From Gnetum montanum (taxonomy: Eukaryota > Streptophyta > Gnetopsida > Gnetales > Gnetaceae), in NCBI GenBank assembly GCA_015680685.1, contig MNCI01037709.1, positions 182,859 through 246,455 on the forward strand: a stretch of DNA of 63,597 nt, read 5' to 3'. Of the stretch, positions 57,676 to 63,597 are shown in pieces; positions within the stretch are counted from its first letter, which is position 1; each line of letters begins with the position of its first letter. The position numbers were made by a program, and so were the translations under genes. Under the pieces are notes generated by a model. It did no database searches. It was not told the origin of the DNA and saw only the letters and a program-made list of their open reading frames with translations.

Positions 57676-59323
57676 ATGGCTGATGAAGAGAGCAACTCAC
57701 TAACGTGCATGGAACTAACTGAGGGGATAACTAGTGATTGCATTGAAAGCATAGATGCACTAGAGCAAGTTTGTTTCCAACTTCCAAGCCTTAACCTTGA
57801 AAACATCAATTGGGGGAAGTTGGAAATTCCTAAGAGATTTAAACAAGAGCCCCTAGATTTGAAACCATTTCCCACCGGTTTGGAGTATATGACCCTCGAA
57901 AATGGAAAACTGGTGATCATCAATGCAAGACTTGTTCCCAAACAAAAAGAAAGACTACTGAAACAAGTGATCAAAATCCTTTGCTTGGTTATACCCTGAG
58001 TTAACTGGAATAGATCCTAGGATATGCCAACATAGGATTTACACTGACCCCTTCATGAAACCTTGAAAACAACCGCAAAGGCGATTAAACCCAAAATTGA
58101 AGCAAATAGTAAAAGAAGAAATAGAACAGCTTCTTAAGGTTGGGTTCATATATCCCATTGCTGATAGTGAATGGGTTAGCCCTCTGGTGATCATGCCTAA
58201 AAAGGGAGGTAAATGGAGGGTATGTATAGATTTTAGGCTACTGAACATGGCAACATTTAAGGACCACTTTCCATTGCCATTCGTTGACCAAGTCTTAGAC
58301 ACCATAGCGGGGCATCGCTATTATAGTTTTCTGGATGGCTATAATGGATACAACCAAATACGGATAGCCCTAGAAGATCAAGCCAAGACAACGTTCACCA
58401 GTCCTTGGGGAATGTTTGCATATAAACAAATTTTGTTTGGCTTGTGCAATGCTCTTGCCACGTTTCAATGCCTGGTTCTAAGCATATTCCAACAACAAAT
58501 AGGAAATAGAGTGGAAGTCTTTATGGACAACTTCTCCACTTATGGAACAAGCTTTGATCAAGCCTTGGACCAATTAGAGCAAGTGTTGAAAAGATGCGTA
58601 GAAACCAACTTAAGGCTCAATTGGCAGAAAAGCCATTTGATGGTCCAAGAAGGCATAGTACTTGGACATAAGATTTCACATTCAAGAATAGAGGTAGACC
58701 TAGATAAAGTTAGGGTTATCCAAGCAATCACCCATCAACCAAAAACTATCAAAGACATTCGGTCATTCCTTGGACACATTGGCTACTATAGGAGATTCAT
58801 TGAGAACTTCTCCAAGATTGCCAAACCATTGGTAGAGCTAACGAAGAAGGACACACCATTCAAATGGACCAGGGAATGTGAACAAGCATTCCAAATGCTG
58901 AAACAAAAGCTTGTAGAAACTCCCATTCTACAAGCTCCTGACAAGTCCAAATCATTCCATATAATGACTAAAGTGTCCAATTATGCCTTAGGAGCTGTAC
59001 TTACACAATTCGATGATCAAAAACATCCTTACTACATCCACTGTGCAAGTAGGAGTATCGGAGGTGCACAACTTAACTACACAACTACAGAAAAAGAATT
59101 AATGGCTGTAGTGTTTACACTGGATAAGTTTAGGCACTATGTGTTAGGTTACAAAGTGTTCATCCATACGGATCATAGTGCAATCTGGTTCCTCATGAAC
59201 AAGCCAACGGTTAGCCCTCGTATTATACGATGGCTAGTAATCCTACAGGAGTTCAAACTAACGATGATCGATCGAAAGGATGCCGAGAACATAGTTGCAA
59301 ATCATTTATCTCAGTTGCACTAG
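57676..59323 (+). pseudogene. Reverse transcriptase-RNase H of element C, long open frame with dead active sites
   Basis: After a protease-RT linker (57676-57999) and the RRLNPKLKQIVKEEIEQLL segment, an uninterrupted frame 58097-59323 (408 codons) covers RT and RNase H. RT motifs: KGGKWRVCIDFRLLNMATF, YYSFLDGYNGYNQIRIALED, FGLCNALATFQ. The YxDD box reads FMDN (about 58534), so the second metal-binding Asp is lost. RNase H: the usual DAS near its start reads TKVSNYALGAVLTQ (about 58969), losing its first Asp, while TEKELMAVVFTLDKFRHYV and HTDHSAI are kept. The order of motifs and FPLPFVDQVLDTIAGH are Athila-like. Confidence 0.85.
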
Positions 59324-59329
59324 GATAGT

Positions 59330-60689
59330 AAAGAGGATGAATATGTAATGTTAGATCATTTTCTTGATGAAGCCCTCTTTGCCAGTGTGGTAAATAACCA
59401 ACCCATGAAGATGAATTGGTATAGTAGCATTCTCACCTATCTCCTTACCCAACAAACACCACATGAGCTGGACTTTAGGAAGAAACAATAGTTTCTTCAC
59501 AGAGCCAAGTACTTCATGGAGATCAATGGACAACTTTACAAAGTGTGTATTGATGGCTTGGTGTGCCTGAGGTGGACCAACTAAGAGTTCTCCAAGATGC
59601 TCATGAGGGCCCTTGTGGGGATTACTATGCAGGGAGACGAACGGCTATTAAGATCTTGCTTGCAGGATATTACTGGCCAACATTATTTCAAGATGCCTAT
59701 CAATTTGTTCAATCTTGCGAGCACTGTCAACGTGATGGGGGAATAACTACTAGAATGAAGGATCTGCAACAATGGATTCAACCTTTAGAACCCTTCGACA
59801 TTTGGGGAATAGACTTTATGGGGTCTATTACACCAATGTCCAATGAAAAAGCTTAGATCATTATTATCGTAGACTATCTAACAAAATGGGCTAAAGTAGC
59901 TGCTATTACAGACTGCACATCATCTACAGCTGCACGATTTGTGCAACAACAAATCATAAATAGGTTTGGTGTGCCACGTGCACTTATCTCGAATAATGAA
60001 ACACACTTCACAGGTGCAATTTTTCAGAAGTTAATGCAACACTTAGGGGTTGAACATAAATTGACTACACCTTATCACCCCAAGCTAATGGAAAAGCTGA
60101 GGTCACTAACAGGGAGATCAGTAAAATATTGACAAAGACAATTAGCAAGTATAGGCAAGATTGGAGCACTAAACTAAATGATGCTCTTTGGGCATACTTC
60201 TCCACTTGGAAACTTCCTATAGGCTACTCTCCCTATGAGTTAGTGTATGGAAAACTTCCAAAGCTTCCGATTCAAGCCAAGCTCCATACACTATCCATGG
60301 CTTATGACCTCCACCTCGACCTTGATTTAGCACAAAAACAAAGGTTGACAACTTTAAATGTGCTAAATGAAAATCGATTAGCTGCCCTATTGTCAAATGA
60401 GTTGCTCAAGGCATATAACAAGCAACGTCATGACTTGAAAATTCGAAAGGTTAAGTATCAACCAAGAGATAAGGTCCTCTATTGGAACCCCACACATGTG
60501 CCACAACACACAAAATTTCAAACACTGTGCGAAGGACCTTACATTATTCATACAACCTTTCCTTCAGGGGCCATGACAATTTACAAACCTGAGAGCCCTC
60601 ATAAAATATTACTAGTCAATGTGCAACAGACCAAACCCTTCCATGAACTTAGAACGGCCAGTGCACATAATTCCTCTAAGAAGGGATGA
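59330..60689 (+). pseudogene. Integrase of element C, broken into three frames
   Basis: The zinc domain (HEGPCGDYYAGRRTAIK, CEHCQRDGG, 59590-59745) has Tyr where B has the second His. The core begins with WGIDFMGSITPMSNEKA (59800-59853), then a TAG at 59854-59856. The second catalytic Asp site reads LISNNETHF (Asn at 59992-59994). A one-base deletion at about 60083 shifts the frame before the Glu region. The C-terminal frame 60129-60689 is open and has RDKVLYWNPTHVP and EGPYIIHTTFPSGAMTIY, the GPY/F module. Non-functional. Confidence 0.8.
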
Positions 60690-62163
60690 CCCTGCTCATT
60701 ATTTTGAATCTCCTCCTTTCAACTCAGTCATGGGGGAGATGGCCACCTCTATTGATCAATCGAGGCCCTCAGTTCTTTTTGAATTTTTGTTTATCACATT
60801 TTTGTTTTACACATTCTTTCAACTTTTCTTATTTTTGTTTTACACCATCATTCATATTTTTACTATTTCCTTATTTGCTTGATTGCTTTTATCCGTCATC
60901 CAATAAGTGCTCATGATGGTGCATTGAATTATATCATATTGATTGCTAATGTTTGGTTTTTACCTTTGAATTATGATGCTGATATTAAGGTATGGTTATT
61001 TTGATATAATAGGTAATGAGTCCACATCGTCCATGCATCCATGAATTTCTATGATCTCTCTTGCCTTGGAACTATACAGTCCCTTTCTTTAAATAATAGA
61101 ACTATCAACAAATTGGTGACTGGGCATTTCTCAAACTAAGGAAGGACTCAAGGATTGAAAAGGGTGTGACTTCAAGGGGATTTTATGCATTTGTGCTAGC
61201 CATTCTCTTGGGTCCTTGAATGTTTCCTTCTTGGGTTTTCCTTACCATTCTGACGTTGCTCCATTATCAAGAAGCTGAGCTAATAAAAATAATAAGTCTT
61301 TGCATGATGTGGTTCTCACGCAAATAAAAAAAAGGAAAAAAGTGAGAATTCAAAGCACACCCCTTAGACAAAATAAATGCATGGGTCTTTTCATGAGGTG
61401 GTTCCCATTTAAAAAAAACAACAACATGGGAATTCAAAGCACATCCCTTAGACCAAATAAAAGGGCTACAAGCACTAGTTATGGAACTAGAAAGATATGT
61501 TATCCATGCCTAAAGGTTTCCTCTAACTAAGGCCCTTTCTCACTTCCTTCTTCTCCATCTCGCTCTCCTCGGAATGGTGGTGACTATTTGTGGAAGCATT
61601 CTTGTTGCTTCAGGTGGATGGATTGGTCACCTGTGTTGATGCAGGGTCACTGGATGTGGTTTGTTTGAGTCTAGATTTGGGATGAGTTCTACTCAGTCAC
61701 ATTAACCATGAAATACATAAGGGACTTTACACAACCTTGTTCTTGGAATTCAATTCCATTCTCTTCTCTCCATCTTTCTCCCCATTTTTCCACCTCATTG
61801 CTGATTTTATCATTAGTCTATTTCTGGGTTGATGCATTGTTTTTCATTGGTGAATTCTTGTAGGTAAGTTTTTAACTCTTGCTTCCAAATGACATTCCTA
61901 GAGCCTATAGACTCTTTGATTTGTGGGTTGTCAGGGCATAAAAGGCATGAGCTTGCTTTGGGGAGAACCCACTAGCATTCCTTTTTGGTGCAATTGTTAA
62001 CTTCTTTCCTTTAAACATTTCTTGCAATCAATCATTTTTTGTTTCATCCCCATCCATGGCATCCATTTTATTGGCGTTGCCGCTATTATTTTTTTCCATC
62101 TTTCTTGTTTCTCATATTTTTCCATGTTATAGCTACCGAAGGTTCACTCTTAGTCGTGGGGGC
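60690..62163. other. 3' non-coding region and polypurine tract of element C
   Basis: No gene. It aligns with B 38.2-39.7 kb, including a duplicated block (CATGATGTGGTTCTCACGCAAA / CATGAGGTGGTTCCCATTTAAA, each followed by GAATTCAAAGCACA) at about 61300-61460. It ends in the tract GTCGTGGGGGC (62153-62163). A TCAGTCATGGGGGAGATGG run at 60723 just after integrase looks like a second, internal polypurine tract. Confidence 0.55.
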
Positions 62164-63114
62164 TGATGAGTGGCGAGGTACCCCTACACTCAACCATACG
62201 AAATGAGCGTAGCACACATGATCCAGTCGAACTTCGCAGACTAAATGCCTAAACGTCCCATGGAACACTTGGGGTTAATCATTCGTTGTCTTCCCAGACT
62301 TACTTGTTGTTGTCACGGTGTATGGTTAAGTAAGTCCAAGGTATATGATTTTTATGGTCTTTTATGGTTTTTCTTCTATGCTAAAGGGTGAAGGGTTGAG
62401 AGAGCTAACCAACTCTAACTAAGGACCTAAGTCTAAATTAACTAGCATCAGCATCTATTCCCACTTACCGTACATACCCTGAACTATGCAACTGTGGCTA
62501 CCAAACACTAATCATTACTGGGATCACCACACGTAACACATGTGCTCAAAGTGGTCATACTGAGGCACTTAACTAGCCTAAACGTGATGAGTAGCCGATT
62601 CCTTGACTAGCCGTACACACCCGTAGATGCTCGTAATCAAGTCGTACTCATCCCGTATTCTAGGAGTCGAGGGTGAGAGAGAATAATTGTGATGAGTAGT
62701 CGATTTCTTGGTTAGCCGTACACATTCGTCAATGCTCGTAACCAAGTCGTACTCATGCCGTGCTAATGCAGGTAATAAATAACAAATAATAAAACCTATC
62801 CATGTACTGCAAGGTTTATCCAAAAAGCTCGTCTTTATTGCCACACACAACTTGTGTTCAGGTACAAAGCTGCTCGAATAAAGATCCGTTCACTTGGGGA
62901 CTCCTACTGCGGACACATGGAAAAATATTCTATCTCTGGGGTGATCAATCCGCCAGAGCTTCGCTACTTCTAGCCTAGGATTGGAAATGAAGGGAGTGCT
63001 ACCTCTTATTTATAGATTTGACGGCGGACCGTGATATCGTGTACGCGATATCGCAGGGGACGACACGATATCACATACGTGATATCGCGGTGCATGCAAT
63101 ATCGCGTCTCATCA
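62164..63114 (-). repeat. 3' LTR of element D (951 bp, minus strand)
   Basis: It is the inverted counterpart of the G LTR (173-1156): plus view TGATGAGTGGCGAGGTACCCC to GCGTCTCATCA. It shares G's internal tandem duplication (about 62588-62660 and 62690-62762) and GATATC-rich palindromes in U3 (63030-63110). The TATA box on the minus strand is at about 63018-63009 (CTATAAATAAG). The LTR touches the polypurine tract of C on the left and its own on the right. Confidence 0.85.
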
Positions 63115-63597
63115 TACCCCCATGATTGAATGAAAACTCATCCTCAAGTTCCTTAGAATAATATCAAGTAGGTATGGAATTATTGAGTGGAATGGAACTA
63201 ATGGGATGGCATGTGAACGGATCATTATTACAAGACTTGACAAAACTGGTGTTCATGACAACAAGGATGAACACCTTATTACAATGACATCAGGCCTTTG
63301 TTGGCAGCTGAGAAAGAGAGAGAGAAAGAAGTGTTGCTACTGCCAATGCCAAGATTGCGCCTTCATTGTCCATTCGTAAGTGCGCTATCGATCTTGCTCC
63401 TTGCATCGCTGCTTCTAGCACGGCTCCACTCCAAGTGTTTGCTCCAAATCCAATCCGTTGTTTGCATGTCCGCCATCTGCACACACAACATAATCATATA
63501 TTAGCAAAGGTAATTGAATCATCATGTAATTGATACCTTGCTTCGGTGTAAACTCATTGGCTAGGTTGTGGTATGGCTAATATGGATCTGGGAATAT
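63115..63597 (-). mobile_element. 3' internal end of element D (minus strand)
   Basis: Minus-strand reading ends in AATCATGGGGGTA before the LTR. The segment 63115-63300 mirrors 1-172 closely. The frame 63484-63290 (minus) carries short Ala/Leu-rich protein (LEAAMQGARSIAHL) in the position of the ORF3 C-terminus, but similarity to B or H is weak. Confidence 0.65.

Larger units (their letters stand above)
53978..62163 (+). mobile_element. Athila-like element C: truncated 5' LTR, gag-pol, no third frame
   Basis: A 5'-truncated LTR (53978-54399) leads into a primer-binding site, gag, protease, RT-RNase H, integrase, a 3' non-coding region and a polypurine tract (TCGTGGGGGC, 62154-62163). It is the best preserved gag-pol in the window but carries frameshifts and several lost catalytic residues. 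Compared with B it lacks the third frame: the 3' region homologous to B 38.2-39.7 kb runs straight into the tract. Instead of its own 3' LTR an inverted LTR follows. Confidence 0.8.

Overview
This is 63.6 kb of AT-rich nuclear DNA from a seed plant. It holds one intact host gene in a landscape of old, nested LTR retrotransposons. The long repeat-filled introns and dense decayed Athila-like and TAT-like elements make a conifer or other gymnosperm my best guess, but that is inference. Three single N bases (32229, 32465, 35981) mark closed assembly gaps.

The host gene is on the minus strand, 29310 down to 21188. Seven exons with GT/AG introns join into a 285-residue S-formylglutathione hydrolase with a complete Ser/Asp/His triad. 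Intron 1 carries a small inverted-repeat element, and intron 6 (4.5 kb) carries dispersed repeats. Downstream of the gene are a LINE-like remnant, a tRNA-like SINE head and a tandem array of about 0.6-kb units.

Left of the gene (1-17473): the 3' end of an Athila-like element (G, plus strand) abuts a decayed TAT-lineage Ty3/gypsy element (A, plus strand, 1157 to about 16.4 kb). A has gag, protease, RT-RNase H, a second (archaeal-type) RNase H and integrase, and a 3' region full of tandem repeats. About 5.8 kb of sequence with antisense reading frames separates its protease from its RT. A minus-strand Athila-like LTR with its primer-binding site (F) follows.

Right of the gene: a complete but dead Athila-like element (B, 31228-44365, target-site duplication CCAGT), then a minus-strand relative (E, 45619-51073). 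E is cut by a copia element (51074-52636), which is cut in turn by a minus-strand LTR (H). A third gag-pol copy follows (C, plus strand, 53978-62163), and then a minus-strand LTR and internal end (D) that mirrors the left edge of the window.

The Athila-like copies share LTR ends TGATGAG...CTCATCA, a tRNA-Asp type primer-binding site, a GTCATGGGGGTA-type polypurine tract, and, in B and E (with its C-terminus in H), a third reading frame between integrase and the 3' LTR. That frame has a helical domain followed by coiled coil, and in B and E it is preceded by an inverted-repeat cassette and a TATA box. I think this is the most interesting system here: an extra retroelement gene that may have its own promoter, and LTR promoters whose palindromic upstream boxes change sequence between subfamilies while keeping their architecture.
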